DNA of 50,800 bases from a delta proteobacterium ML8_F1 (GTDB lineage Bacteria; Bacillota; Clostridia; Peptostreptococcales; Acidaminobacteraceae): contig LQBE01000019.1 of assembly GCA_002029975.1 (NCBI GenBank), positions 69,311 through 120,110 on the forward strand. The letters are read 5' to 3'. Positions within the stretch are counted from its first letter, which is position 1; each line of letters opens with the position of its first letter. The position numbers and the translations under genes are program-made. The notes beneath the pieces are model-generated. The model saw only the letters and a list, made by a program, of their open reading frames with translations, was not told where the DNA came from and made no database searches. Below, in pieces: positions 25,353 through 33,978 of this stretch.

Positions 25353-25799
25353 CTATTTTATCATAATATTGGCCATTAAAATGCCTAAAAGTGCCCCGAC
25401 AAAAACTTCATAGGGGGTATGCCCCACCAGTTCCTTCATTTTCTGCTGACCGATGTGCCGGTGCTTGTACAGGTCTTCAATCATGGTATTGAGGATAATG
25501 GCCTGTTTCCCCACGGCACGCCTGACTCCGGAGGCATCGTACATGACCACCAGGGAAAAAACCAGGGAAACCGCAAAAAGACCGCTGTCAAAGCCAAAGT
25601 CCAGTCCCACGGCGGTGGTCACCGCCATGACAATAGCGGCATGGGAGCTCGGCATGCCTCCGGAACCCACCATCCGGTAGAGATTGAGTTTTTTGTCGAA
25701 AACCAGGGTGAGGACCACCTTAGCGATCTGGGCAATAAACCAGGACAAAAACGCCACTGAAAAATATGGATTTGAAAAAATGTCTTTGACAACCATCAT
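25353..25799 (-). CDS. Divergent PAP2 family protein (DUF212, YuiD-like)
   Basis: A 148-residue membrane protein with about four hydrophobic segments. The motif GSGGMPSSHAA (near residues 46-56) and a later VGHTPYEV resemble the phosphatase core of PAP2 enzymes. An undecaprenyl- or isoprenyl-phosphate phosphatase role would fit its place beside ispA, but the family has no settled function. Two adjacent ATG codons at 25799 and 25796 are possible starts. It lies 2 nt after ispA and just before the OLE RNA. Confidence 0.85.
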   Translation of the reverse strand: MMVVKDIFSNPYFSVAFLSWFIAQIAKVVLTLVFDKKLNLYRMVGSGGMPSSHAAIVMAVTTAVGLDFGFDSGLFAVSLVFSLVVMYDASGVRRAVGKQAIILNTMIEDLYKHRHIGQQKMKELVGHTPYEVFVGALLGILMANIMIK

Positions 25800-25801
25800 A
25801 T

Positions 25802-26689
25802 CTACTTCTCTCTTTTTTGAAGTTCCTGAATCAATTCTATCATAAATGACCAGTCATATTCATCCATATTCCTGAGAATCGACTCGGCTTCCTCCAGGGA
25901 GGCTTCAATGGTCCTTTTGGTTTTTTCCAGACCATAGTGGGCGGGGTAGGTGTTTTTTCCCAGGAGGGCGTCCCGATTCGAGGCCTTGCCCATGACCCGG
26001 GCTTCTCCTTCAAGGTCCAAAAGATCATCCTGGAGCTGAAAACTGAACCCCATCAAAAGTCCGACCCTTTCAAGAGCCGTCAGCTTTTCTTTTGGAAGGC
26101 CCGAGAGAATTCCCGCCCCAATGAGAGGAGCCGTGATGAGTCTGGCGGTTTTATTGATAATCAGGTAATCCAGCAGCTCCGGCTCCAGGTTAATGTGCTC
26201 GGACTCGATATCCACTACCTGCCCTCCGATCATGCCCTTTTCACCGGCGGCGCCGGCTATGGTGGCCACGCACAGGGCGGTGGTTCTCGGATCTGTCGCG
26301 GTACAGACGGCTTCGGTCATGATTTCATAGGCCTTGTTGAGGAGTCCGTCCCCGGAAAGAATCGCCAGAGCCTCATTGAACTGCTTGTGGGCCGTGGGTT
26401 GACCCCGGCGCAGGGCGTCATCATCCATGGCCGGCAGGTCGTCGTGGATCAGTGAATAGGTGTGGATCATTTCGATGGCCAGTCCCATCCTGAGGGCCGT
26501 ATCCACGGGCCCCCCCAGGATTTCGGTGGTTTTGAGCATGAGAACCGGTCTGAGCCGCTTGCCCCCGGAAAGCAATGAGTAGTTCATAACCTCATTGAAA
26601 TAGGCCTCATAGGCATTGTCCGCCCGGGTGAAGACCCCCTTGAGACCCTCTTCTATCCTGGATTTGGCTGCCTCATAGGCCTCATTCAT
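25802..26689 (-). CDS. ispA: Farnesyl/geranyl diphosphate synthase (polyprenyl synthetase)
   Basis: A 295-residue trans-isoprenyl diphosphate synthase. The first aspartate-rich motif DDLPAMDDD and the second DDLLD, together with GGKRLRP, are intact. It condenses IPP with DMAPP and GPP to give FPP. The start ATG 26689 overlaps the xseB stop by 8 nt. An upstream in-frame extension lies inside xseB and is rejected. Placement between xseB and dxs is typical of Firmicutes. Confidence 0.94.
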   Translation of the reverse strand: MNEAYEAAKSRIEEGLKGVFTRADNAYEAYFNEVMNYSLLSGGKRLRPVLMLKTTEILGGPVDTALRMGLAIEMIHTYSLIHDDLPAMDDDALRRGQPTAHKQFNEALAILSGDGLLNKAYEIMTEAVCTATDPRTTALCVATIAGAAGEKGMIGGQVVDIESEHINLEPELLDYLIINKTARLITAPLIGAGILSGLPKEKLTALERVGLLMGFSFQLQDDLLDLEGEARVMGKASNRDALLGKNTYPAHYGLEKTKRTIEASLEEAESILRNMDEYDWSFMIELIQELQKREK

Positions 26690-26903
26690 TGACTTCACCC
26701 GTTGCATCATCCACCAGTTCCCCCTCCACCAGCAGGGCAATCCTGCTTTTGACCTGCTCCAGCTCCTGGAGGCCTTCACGATAGGTCTTCAGACCCCTCT
26801 CAAAGAGAAGCAGAGAGTCCGTCAGGGAGGTTTCCTCCTTTTCCAGGGTGGTCAAAATTTCTTTCAGTTCCTCGAGACGCTCTTCAATACTCTTCTTTTT
26901 CAT
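26682..26903 (-). CDS. xseB: Exodeoxyribonuclease VII small subunit
   Basis: A 73-residue, mostly helical, charged protein of the XseB family. The LFERGLKTYREGLQELEQVKSRI region is the usual core, quoted here as a pattern only. It assembles in several copies on XseA to degrade single-stranded DNA. It overlaps xseA by 20 nt. Confidence 0.93.
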   Translation of the reverse strand: MKKKSIEERLEELKEILTTLEKEETSLTDSLLLFERGLKTYREGLQELEQVKSRIALLVEGELVDDATGEVNE

Positions 26904-28107
26904 GACTCACCTCGATTCTTTCAACGACGGACAGAATTTTCCCATCCTTGAGTTCATTGGTTATGGCATCGCCGGCTTTGACGGTCTTCACCGACCTGAT
27001 AAATCCGCCCCCGGTCTTTTCAAGCCTGGCATACCCCTTGTCCAGGATATTCAGGGGGTTCACCCCGTTGATTCTCTCCATGGTCAGATTGAGTTCGTAG
27101 GAGATGGCGTCTATCCTTTTGTTCATGACGGCCACGGTCCTTTGGGCCCACTCTGCAAAGCTGTAATGCATGTCGGCAAGTCGTTTCTCCAGGGGGAATC
27201 CCAGGGTTTGGGGCTGGTATCCGGCAAGGGCCTCTTCCCGGCGCCTGACCTTATCCGTCACCAGTCGTTTCATGGCCTTAAGCGCCGCCCGTTGCTCTCC
27301 GAGGACGGCCCCAAGATCCACCGCCACGATTTCCGCAGCAGCCGAAGGGGTGGGCGCTCTTAAGTCACTCACAAAATCCACAATGGTGAAATCGGTTTCA
27401 TGGCCGATGGCGCTGATAACCGGAAGGTTCATCCCGTAGATTTTCCTGGCAATGGCCTCGGAATTGAAGACGCTGAGTTCGTCATAGGCGCCTCCTCCCC
27501 GGGTCAGGATGATTAAGTCAAGCCCCTCGAGGTGCCGGGCTTCATCCAGAGCCCCCAGAACCTCGGTTTCTGTTTTCTCCCCCTGAACCGTTGCTGGAAT
27601 CACTATCAGCTCCAGGAGCGGATTCCTGCGGCGGCAAACGGCAATGACATCCTGAAGGGCCGCCCCGGTTCTCGATGTGATGACGCCGACCTTCTTTATG
27701 TTTTGGGGCAAAGGCCGCTTGTGGGCTTCATCAAAGAGACCCTCTTTGCCCAGGTCTTCTTTGAGCTTGAGGAATTTTTCATAGAGTGCCCCCATCCCCG
27801 AGAGGGTCATGCGGGTCACATACAGCTGATAGGTCCCGTTCTTGTCGTAAATGCCGACCTTGCCGAAAAGCACCACCAGGTCCCCCTCCTTCGGTTTGAA
27901 GGTCAGGGTCTGGTAATGACTGGCAAACATCACACAGTTGATGCGGCTTTTGTCATCCTTCAAGGTGAAGTAGGCATGCCCCGAGGCATGGGGTTTGAAT
28001 CCTGAAATTTCTCCCTGGACCTTGAGGGCATTGAGGATGGGATCCGCAGACAGGATTCCCCTGATGTAGTGGTTGGTCTCGGTTACAGTAAGGGTTCTAT
28101 AGTTCAC
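26884..28107 (-). CDS. xseA: Exodeoxyribonuclease VII large subunit
   Basis: A 407-residue nuclease subunit. An N-terminal OB-fold is followed by the catalytic domain with GVITSRTGAALQDV, LTRGGGAYDEL and AIGHETDFT, and a coiled C-terminal region. It cuts single-stranded DNA from both ends. It starts at GTG 28107, with GGAGG inside the end of the upstream gene, overlapping that gene by 11 nt. Confidence 0.95.
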   Translation of the reverse strand: MNYRTLTVTETNHYIRGILSADPILNALKVQGEISGFKPHASGHAYFTLKDDKSRINCVMFASHYQTLTFKPKEGDLVVLFGKVGIYDKNGTYQLYVTRMTLSGMGALYEKFLKLKEDLGKEGLFDEAHKRPLPQNIKKVGVITSRTGAALQDVIAVCRRRNPLLELIVIPATVQGEKTETEVLGALDEARHLEGLDLIILTRGGGAYDELSVFNSEAIARKIYGMNLPVISAIGHETDFTIVDFVSDLRAPTPSAAAEIVAVDLGAVLGEQRAALKAMKRLVTDKVRRREEALAGYQPQTLGFPLEKRLADMHYSFAEWAQRTVAVMNKRIDAISYELNLTMERINGVNPLNILDKGYARLEKTGGGFIRSVKTVKAGDAITNELKDGKILSVVERIEVSHEKEEY

Positions 28108-29017
28108 TTGCCACCTCCATGATAAAGGGATACCGGCTCAGACCCACGCTGTTGTCCGAAGAAAGACCCTCAGGGGCAAAATAAACCCCTCTGGGTTCAA
28201 GGGCCCTGCGAATGAATTGACTCTCCCCTACGCCGCCGATGACGAGCAGGGGGCCCTCCCGCCTGTAGTTTTTGTCAATGGCGGTGATGACCTCGAGCAG
28301 ATAACTGAAGAGCACCCCGGAGACGGCTGTGAGGTCCTCGCCCCTGTCAATCCGTTTTTGAAGATGATTTTCAATCCCCGAAAGATTGAAGCCGTCTTCC
28401 TTGAGGGCTATTCTGAGACGGGTTTTCTCATAGGTTCCCGCCCTGGCATCGAGTGCCTTTCCGGCGGGAAAATCGCAGCCCATCATGACACCGATTCTGT
28501 CAATGAGCTGGCCGAAACTGATATCCAGGGTCCGGTAGAGAATCTCAATCTCCCACCGGCGGGGGCGGCTATTGACGTAGAGCAGTTCCGTGGTCCCCCC
28601 GGAGATCTGCAGCACATTGAAACCCCTGATTCCCTTGAATTCCTCCGGCCAGCCTGAAAGAATATGGCCTTCCTGGTGGGAAAGCCCGATCACCGGCACT
28701 TTGAGAGCGGCGGCAAGGGTCCCGGCAAAAATCTCACCGGCCCGGAAAACCGGCATATAGGACCCCGGAACATTTCTCGGACTTACGGATACCACAATGA
28801 CCCCAATAGCCTCAAGCCAGGGGCCGATATCCCTGAGCAGGCCGTCAAGGTGCTGCATGTGCTGAAAAAAAGCATCGGACTGTCGGATTCCAACAGCCCC
28901 TTTTCTGACGCGTATAGGGATTCTTTTTTCAAACAACAGACCCTTGTCCCCGTGACTCAGGGCCACTGAGGTGGTGTAGTTTGAAGTGTCAATGCCGAGA
29001 CTAACCACTGGTCTCAC
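28097..29017 (-). CDS. TsaD/Kae1-like ASKHA-fold paralogue (peptidase M22 family)
   Basis: A 306-residue protein of the TsaD (Kae1, formerly O-sialoglycoprotein endopeptidase) superfamily. It keeps an N-terminal GIDTSNYTTSVAL phosphate loop and a histidine pair in SHQEGH, but differs from true TsaD: the usual SGGHT segment reads SGGTTELL, losing a histidine. Known TsaD makes the t6A tRNA modification. This clostridial paralogue beside xseA has no settled role. It starts at GTG 29017, inside nusB (17-nt overlap). A canonical tsaD should exist elsewhere in the genome. Confidence 0.8.
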   Translation of the reverse strand: MRPVVSLGIDTSNYTTSVALSHGDKGLLFEKRIPIRVRKGAVGIRQSDAFFQHMQHLDGLLRDIGPWLEAIGVIVVSVSPRNVPGSYMPVFRAGEIFAGTLAAALKVPVIGLSHQEGHILSGWPEEFKGIRGFNVLQISGGTTELLYVNSRPRRWEIEILYRTLDISFGQLIDRIGVMMGCDFPAGKALDARAGTYEKTRLRIALKEDGFNLSGIENHLQKRIDRGEDLTAVSGVLFSYLLEVITAIDKNYRREGPLLVIGGVGESQFIRRALEPRGVYFAPEGLSSDNSVGLSRYPFIMEVASEL

Positions 29018-29411
29018 TTCTTAGAATCTTTCCCAGAAGACCGTTGACAAACTTGTAACCATCCTCGTCGCTATAGGTTTTCGAAAGATTCACTGCTTCA
29101 TTGATGGAAATCGAACCCGGCACATTTCTGGCGAAGAGCATTTCCGTGATCGAGAGTCTCAGGATGGAGAGATCCACCTTGGCCATGCGTTTCACCGTCC
29201 AGTTGTCGCTGTAGCGATTGATGAGTTCATCCACCGCCCCCTTGTTCCTAGTAAACTGCCGGATCAACTCCAGGGCATAGCTGACCTCTCTGGGATCCTC
29301 GAGAACGCCTTCATAGCGCTCCTTGAAGTTCTCTGAATAATCAAATTCCTGATGAATCTCCATCTGGTAGAAATGGATCATCACCGCTTCTCTGGCTTTT
29401 TTTCTGCTCAA
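29001..29411 (-). CDS. nusB: Transcription antitermination factor NusB
   Basis: A 136-residue all-helical RNA-binding protein that works with NusE (S10) at boxA in rRNA operon antitermination. It has the SRKKAREA start, the MAKVDLSILRLSITEML core, and SINEAVNLSKTYSDED followed by FVNGLLGKI. It begins with TTG 29411, behind AGGTG. A strong hairpin with a T-run lies immediately upstream (29423-29452). Confidence 0.95.
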   Translation of the reverse strand: MSRKKAREAVMIHFYQMEIHQEFDYSENFKERYEGVLEDPREVSYALELIRQFTRNKGAVDELINRYSDNWTVKRMAKVDLSILRLSITEMLFARNVPGSISINEAVNLSKTYSDEDGYKFVNGLLGKILRSETSG

Positions 29412-29422
29412 ATCGACACCTC

Positions 29423-29452
29423 AAAAAAGTAACTAACTCCAGGTGAGTTAGT
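29423..29452 (-). terminator. Hairpin-plus-T-run between the asp23 gene and nusB
   Basis: An 8-bp perfect stem (29432-29439 with 29445-29452) and a 5-nt loop are followed on the minus strand by TACTTTTTT. It begins right after the Asp23 stop codon and ends 11 nt before the nusB start. No promoter fits in the remaining space, so nusB must be reached by readthrough. Confidence 0.75.
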
Positions 29453-29824
29453 CTATTTTACAAAATTGATACTCGCCACATTGACATTGACTGTTTCCAC
29501 CTTGATCTGGGTCATGTTTTCGATGGCATTCTTGACATTTTCCTGCACCTGCCAGGCAACTTCTGGAATTTTCACCCCGAAATTCACGACAATATCCAGA
29601 TCAATGACGGCTTTTTCATCAATTACCTGGACGTGAACCCCCTTGGTATGGTTCTTTTTTGTGAAAATTCCGGCGATATCGTCGGTGATATGGCCATAAA
29701 GCCCCATGACACCCTCGATTTCCTTTGTGGAGATGTTGGTGATGGTTTCAAGAACCTCTTCAGAAATATTGACCAATCCCAGGGAATTGGTCTGAGTCAA
29801 ATCATTGACCTTCTTTTCACTCAT
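29453..29824 (-). CDS. Asp23/Gls24 family envelope-stress protein (YqhY-like)
   Basis: A 123-residue Asp23 (DUF322) protein with the usual ISEEVLETITNISTKEIEGV opening (shown here only in part) and the VDLDIVVNFG-like strand region. YqhY, its Bacillus relative, lies in the same place before nusB and has been tied to control of fatty-acid synthesis (acetyl-CoA carboxylase). The gene has its own promoter. GGGGAGG lies upstream of the start. It is soluble, with no membrane segment. Confidence 0.88.
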   Translation of the reverse strand: MSEKKVNDLTQTNSLGLVNISEEVLETITNISTKEIEGVMGLYGHITDDIAGIFTKKNHTKGVHVQVIDEKAVIDLDIVVNFGVKIPEVAWQVQENVKNAIENMTQIKVETVNVNVASINFVK

Positions 29825-29846
29825 CTTAATTCCTCCCCTTCACTTG

Positions 29847-29875
29847 ATTATACCAAAGATACCCGGCGTCAACAA
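29847..29875 (-). promoter_or_regulatory. Sigma-A promoter of the asp23-nusB-OLE-dxs operon
   Basis: On the minus strand, TTGTTG (29870-29875), a 17-bp spacer ending in TGG, and a perfect TATAAT (29847-29852) make an extended -10 promoter 22 nt before the Asp23 start. It is the only strong promoter seen before the long run of genes down to recN. Confidence 0.75.
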
Positions 29876-29876
29876 G

Positions 29877-29900
29877 AAAATAACCCGCAAGCGGGTTATT
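29877..29900 (-). terminator. Terminator after the CD1247-like gene
   Basis: A perfect 10-bp stem (29879-29888 with 29891-29900), followed by T residues on the minus strand. It includes the stop codon of the CD1247-like gene and closes the efp unit. Confidence 0.85.
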
Positions 29901-30294
29901 CATCACAGGCGTCGTTGTCGACGATGAAGGTTTCACTGCAGTTGGGGCAGACCATTTCCTTTTCACATTCTCCCTCTTCAAAGAGGTCCTTGTCGATGGC
30001 AATGATTTCGCCGCAGTAGGGACATTCAATTTCTTCAAAATCGAAGTCCTTTTCCTCCTCATCCCCGTCGAAATCATAAATGAAGTCCTCGAGTTCATCC
30101 AGGTCCTCATCAATCAGCTCGACATAGTCGTCAATTTCCATCATTTCCTCGCTGAGTTCTTCAATGGACTCGGCCATCTCGGTCATGACTTCGATCATTT
30201 CCAGGATGAGCTTGCTCTCCTTGGTATCGGATTCCAGCGCCAGACCGTCAGACAAACCTCTGAGATAGGCCACTCGTTCTAAAATATTGTTCAT
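29896..30294 (-). CDS. CD1247 N-terminal domain protein with zinc ribbon
   Basis: A 132-residue acidic protein. Residues 1-80 are helical and rich in Glu and Asp (the CD1247-type domain, seen in Clostridia). The C-terminal part holds two CxxC knuckles, CPYCGE and CPNCSE, forming a likely zinc ribbon. The function is unknown. It follows efp by 14 nt with a good ribosome binding site, so the two are probably cotranscribed, which points to a translation-linked role. Confidence 0.8.
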   Translation of the reverse strand: MNNILERVAYLRGLSDGLALESDTKESKLILEMIEVMTEMAESIEELSEEMMEIDDYVELIDEDLDELEDFIYDFDGDEEEKDFDFEEIECPYCGEIIAIDKDLFEEGECEKEMVCPNCSETFIVDNDACDE

Positions 30295-30308
30295 GATTTT
30301 CTCCCCTT

Positions 30309-30866
30309 TTACACCCTGGACAGATATTCTCCCGTCCGGGTATCGATTTTTATGGTATCCCCTTCATCAACAAAGAGCGGGACGTTGATTTCTGCACCGG
30401 TTTCCACAATAACCTTTTTTGTCACATTGGACGCCGTATCCCCCTTGACACTCGGTTCCGATTCGACCACCTTGAGTTCTACGAAGTTCGGAGGCTCCAC
30501 AATGAAGCAGCTGCCTTCGTAGAATTTGAGGGTCGCATTGTCATTTTCCTTGATGTAGAGAACAGCCTCCTCCATCAGTTCCTTCTGAACGGGAATCTGT
30601 TCATAGGTGTCGTTGTCCATGAAATAGTAAAGTTCACCGTCACTGTAGAGGTATTGCATGGTCTTGGTCAAAATGCTGGCGCGGGGAAATTTCTCTGAAG
30701 GATTGAAGGCTTCTTCCCTGATGGCTCCCGTGATGAGGTCTTTGTACTTGGTCCTGACAAAGGCGGCTCCCTTCCCGGGTTTGACGTGTTGGAAATCGAT
30801 GACCACACAGGGTCGCGAGTTCACTTGAAAAGTGATCCCTTTTCTGAATTCTCCAGCTGAAATCAT
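30309..30866 (-). CDS. efp: Elongation factor P
   Basis: A 185-residue EF-P with the three-barrel layout. Lysine 32 in KPGKGAAF is the residue often modified at the tip of domain I. EF-P relieves ribosome stalling at proline runs. GGAGG precedes ATG 30866. No EpmA/EpmB genes are nearby. An AT-rich stretch upstream with TAAAAT may be an extended -10, but no clear -35 was found. Confidence 0.95.
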   Translation of the reverse strand: MISAGEFRKGITFQVNSRPCVVIDFQHVKPGKGAAFVRTKYKDLITGAIREEAFNPSEKFPRASILTKTMQYLYSDGELYYFMDNDTYEQIPVQKELMEEAVLYIKENDNATLKFYEGSCFIVEPPNFVELKVVESEPSVKGDTASNVTKKVIVETGAEINVPLFVDEGDTIKIDTRTGEYLSRV

Positions 30867-30940
30867 TGGCTTACCTCCAAAAGTTTTATCTTGCTACCCT
30901 CATATTTTAACACAGATTGACCCCGGTGCCTATCTTAACT

Positions 30941-31441
30941 TCAACGGTCCTCATTGAAAAGATTCATCCGGCGCAGGGTCTCCAGGGCGGAGGGCGTCTC
31001 ATGTGACTCAATCACGACATCGGCTCCCTGGTGATAAATCCGGTCGAGGGAGTTCAGGGTCATCTTCAGTTCAGCGCCGTAGCGGCCCAGGCAGCGGATG
31101 TCTTTTGAGTCAATCCCCTCCAGGGGGGCTTTGATATAAACCACGGTACCCTTCTCCCTGAGTTTTTCCAGGCTTTGGGGTCCCAGAGGGGAAGCGTCCC
31201 CCATGGCTATGACGGCATTTTCGAGCTGTGTGACTTCTTTGAGAATCTCTTCCTCTCTTTTGAGGTAGTAGTTTTCACCGTAAAGTTCACAGATTTCCCT
31301 TAGCTTTCTGCCTTCACGTTTTTCAATCATGGCATCGGTATCATAAAAGGACCATTTGAGCTGGCTGGAAAGCTCTTTTCCCAGCCTGGATTTTTCACTG
31401 CCATAGAGTCCGATGAATACAATATTGCCCAAAATCTCCAC
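30941..31441 (-). CDS. Shikimate-kinase-like protein with degenerate P-loop
   Basis: A 166-residue protein of the AroK fold. It keeps the substrate-site DTDAMIE and the GE-rich helix, but the P-loop reads GLYGSEKS where GxxGxGKS is expected. The substrate arginine after GE is lost (GENYYLKRE). The GGG motif reads MGDASPLG. A functional kinase would need all three, so this is probably a pseudoenzyme or has another role. It begins at GTG 31441 (or TTG three codons later), 6 nt after udk. No other aromatic-pathway genes are present. Confidence 0.7.
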   Translation of the reverse strand: MEILGNIVFIGLYGSEKSRLGKELSSQLKWSFYDTDAMIEKREGRKLREICELYGENYYLKREEEILKEVTQLENAVIAMGDASPLGPQSLEKLREKGTVVYIKAPLEGIDSKDIRCLGRYGAELKMTLNSLDRIYHQGADVVIESHETPSALETLRRMNLFNEDR

Positions 31442-31447
31442 ACCCCC

Positions 31448-32077
31448 TCAATCCATTTTTTCTTTAATCACCGACTGCACCTTGGCCACCATGATGTCTA
31501 CGGCGACCTTGTTGTAGCCGCCCTCCGGGATAATGATATCGGCAAATTTCTTGTTGGGCTCAATGAACTGGTCATGAGCCGGCTTCACAGTTCTGATGTA
31601 CTGTTCAATGACACTGTCCAGGGTCCGGCCCCGTTCATTGATGTCTCTGACGATTCTTCGGATGATTCTCAGGTCCGGGTCGGTATCGACAAAAATCTTG
31701 ATGGCCATCAGATCCCTGAGATGCCTGTCCTCCAGAATCATAATCCCCTCCAGAATGATGATATCCGTGGGATCGACCCGGATGGTGTCCTTGGCCCGGT
31801 TGTGGATTTCAAAATTGTAAACGGGTTTGTCAATGGGTTTTCTTTGAAGCAGGGCCTTGAGATGCTCCTTTAAAAGCCCGTTGTCAAAGGCCAGGGGATG
31901 GTCGTAATTGGTCAGAATTCTTTCGTCGTAGCTCAGCTCGCTCTGGTCCTTGTAGTAGGAGTCCTGTTCAATCATGGTGATGGTGTTTTCAGGCAGGGCG
32001 TTGTAAATCGCTTTCGCCACAGTGGTCTTTCCGCTGCCGGTTCCTCCGGCGATGCCGATGAGTATGGGCTTACCCAT
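31448..32077 (-). CDS. udk: Uridine kinase
   Basis: A 209-residue uridine/cytidine kinase producing UMP and CMP for salvage. It has the P-loop GGTGSGKTT near residues 11-19, then DSYYKDQ and YNFEIHNR. The order mltG-trmR-U32 peptidase-udk is the ordinary Firmicutes order. It overlaps the U32 gene by 8 nt, with GGGAGG upstream. Confidence 0.95.
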   Translation of the reverse strand: MGKPILIGIAGGTGSGKTTVAKAIYNALPENTITMIEQDSYYKDQSELSYDERILTNYDHPLAFDNGLLKEHLKALLQRKPIDKPVYNFEIHNRAKDTIRVDPTDIIILEGIMILEDRHLRDLMAIKIFVDTDPDLRIIRRIVRDINERGRTLDSVIEQYIRTVKPAHDQFIEPNKKFADIIIPEGGYNKVAVDIMVAKVQSVIKEKMD

Positions 32078-33314
32078 GTTGCACCTCCCGCTTTCTTCTC
32101 AAGATAGTATAGGGCGCCAGGGGACTCTTCACTGGGATTTTCACCAGCTGCTTCGCATGGGGGGCCGTGAGGAGGGGGGTGAGGTCCTGGGCGAAGAGTG
32201 CCCTGACCTCAAGCAGGTCCTCAAAGAATCCGGGCCCCATGACCTCCAGGGTCTCCCCCACTGAAAACTTGTTCCGCTGCTCTACGGTGGCCAGTTTGGT
32301 CAGGGGGTCGTAATCCAGGACAAGGCCGACAAAATCGTACTCCCTGATATAGGCGCTTCGGGAATAGAGCTGGTCCTCCTTGTCAGGCCTGTGGAAGTAA
32401 AAACCCGTGGTGAAATGTCTATGGGAGGCCTTTTGAACCTCTTCGAACCATTTCGGGTCCACCCGATAGTCCTCCCCCTGTTCGTAGTAGGCATCGATGG
32501 CCCGGCGATAGGCTCTGACGATGTTGGCCACGTAATAGAGGGATTTGTTGCGCCCCTCTATCTTGAGGCTCCGGACCCCGGTTTCGATGACCGCCTTGAC
32601 ATGGTTGATCATGCACAGATCCTTGGAGTTGAAAATATAGGTGCCCTTGTCATCCTCGACGACGGGGTAGTATTCTCCGGGACGCTTTTCCTCCACGAGC
32701 CTGTACTGCCAGCGGCAAGACTGGGCACAGTCTCCCATGTTGGCGTCCCTGTGACTCATGTAATTGGACAAGAGGCAGCGGCCGCTGTAGGCAATGCACA
32801 TGGCCCCGTGGACAAAAACTTCATAGGTCAAATCAAGATCCCGGGTGCGGTTGGTGATTTGTGTGATTTCCTCAAGGGAGAGCTCCCTGGCCAGGACGAT
32901 CCGCCTGACCCCCTGGGTCGCCCAGAATTTCGCGCTCATGTAGTTGGTATTGTTGGCCTGGGTGCTCAGATGGATTTCCATTCCGGGAAAATGCTCCCTC
33001 ACCAGCAGCAGCGTGCCCGGGTCCGAAAGAATCACACCGTCAAAGGGTACGGTCCCAAGGAGGTCCAGGTACCCCTCAAGCGCTTCTATATCCTCATTGT
33101 GGGGGATGATGTTGAGGGTCACATAGACCTTTGCTCCGTGGTCGTGGGCAAAGGCCACCCCCTCGAGCATTTCTTCGTGGGTGAAATTCCTGGACGCCGC
33201 CCTGAGGCCGAAAATCTGTCCGCCGAGATAAACGGCATCCGCGCCGTAAAGCACCGCAAATTTGAGCTTTTCCAGGTCTCCAGCCGGGGCCAGGAGTTCG
33301 ATTTTTCCAGTCAT
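32070..33314 (-). CDS. U32 family peptidase-like protein (TrhP-type tRNA hydroxylation factor)
   Basis: A 414-residue U32 protein with the N-terminal ELLAPAGD and the family signature around [10 protein letters not shown] and GDCAQSCRW, which supplies cysteines for a likely Fe-S cluster. Related proteins (TrhP/YrrN/YrrO, RlhA) hydroxylate uridine in RNA. Next to trmR, which methylates 5-hydroxyuridine in tRNA, it most likely makes that substrate. In Bacillus two such genes sit here; only one is present in this window. It follows trmR by 3 nt. Confidence 0.88.
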   Translation of the reverse strand: MTGKIELLAPAGDLEKLKFAVLYGADAVYLGGQIFGLRAASRNFTHEEMLEGVAFAHDHGAKVYVTLNIIPHNEDIEALEGYLDLLGTVPFDGVILSDPGTLLLVREHFPGMEIHLSTQANNTNYMSAKFWATQGVRRIVLARELSLEEITQITNRTRDLDLTYEVFVHGAMCIAYSGRCLLSNYMSHRDANMGDCAQSCRWQYRLVEEKRPGEYYPVVEDDKGTYIFNSKDLCMINHVKAVIETGVRSLKIEGRNKSLYYVANIVRAYRRAIDAYYEQGEDYRVDPKWFEEVQKASHRHFTTGFYFHRPDKEDQLYSRSAYIREYDFVGLVLDYDPLTKLATVEQRNKFSVGETLEVMGPGFFEDLLEVRALFAQDLTPLLTAPHAKQLVKIPVKSPLAPYTILRRKREVQHG

Positions 33315-33317
33315 GTC

Positions 33318-33965
33318 CTATCTTTCCTCCTTGGAAAGTGTTGTCAGCAGCAGTCCGTCGCCCAGGGGCAGGATCACCGAATGGTAGGGCTCTTTGAAGA
33401 CCAGCTCTAAAAATTCCTGCATCGCCCGGCTGCTGGTGCGGTTTCTTCTCGGAACAGAAGCCTCCGGGAAAACTTGTCCCTGAAAGAAAACATTGTCACT
33501 GACAATCATGCCCCCCGGTGACAGGCGTTTGAGCGCCAGCTCGAAAAAAATACGGTAGTGGCTTTTGCCGCCGTCGATGAAAATCAGGTCAAAGGACCCT
33601 TCCAGGGCAGGCAGAATTTCCCGGGCATCCCCCTCCAGGAGCTTAATATCCACCGCCCCCTTCAAGGCGGCGATATTGGCTTCGGCTTCACGATAGCGTC
33701 GACGGTGACGTTCGACGGTCACGACCAGGCCTTTTCCCATGGCCTGGGCAAAAACCAGGGCGGAGTAGCCCACCCCGGAGCCGATTTCCAGAACCCGGCT
33801 AACGTCATGGGAGACCACCGTGAATTTCAGAAAATTTTCCACGTCCCGGTCGATGATGGGCACGTGCTTTTTCAGAGCCGTCGCTCTCAGATCCTCCAGA
33901 GCCCTGGAATTCTTTTGATAGGTCTTTCGGAGAAAGGCTTCGACCCTGGGTTCAATGACCTTCAC
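33318..33965 (-). CDS. trmR: tRNA 5-hydroxyuridine methyltransferase
   Basis: A 215-residue class I SAM O-methyltransferase of the YrrM type. SAM motif EIGSGVGYSAL is near residues 61-71, then the metal-binding DLIFIDGGKSHY and IVSDNVFF. TrmR methylates ho5U34 to mo5U34 in tRNA. The gene begins at GTG 33965 behind AGGGGG. It stands between mltG and the U32 gene, as in Bacillus yrrL-yrrM-yrrN. Confidence 0.88.
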   Translation of the reverse strand: MKVIEPRVEAFLRKTYQKNSRALEDLRATALKKHVPIIDRDVENFLKFTVVSHDVSRVLEIGSGVGYSALVFAQAMGKGLVVTVERHRRRYREAEANIAALKGAVDIKLLEGDAREILPALEGSFDLIFIDGGKSHYRIFFELALKRLSPGGMIVSDNVFFQGQVFPEASVPRRNRTSSRAMQEFLELVFKEPYHSVILPLGDGLLLTTLSKEER

Positions 33966-33978
33966 GTGTTAAAGCCCC

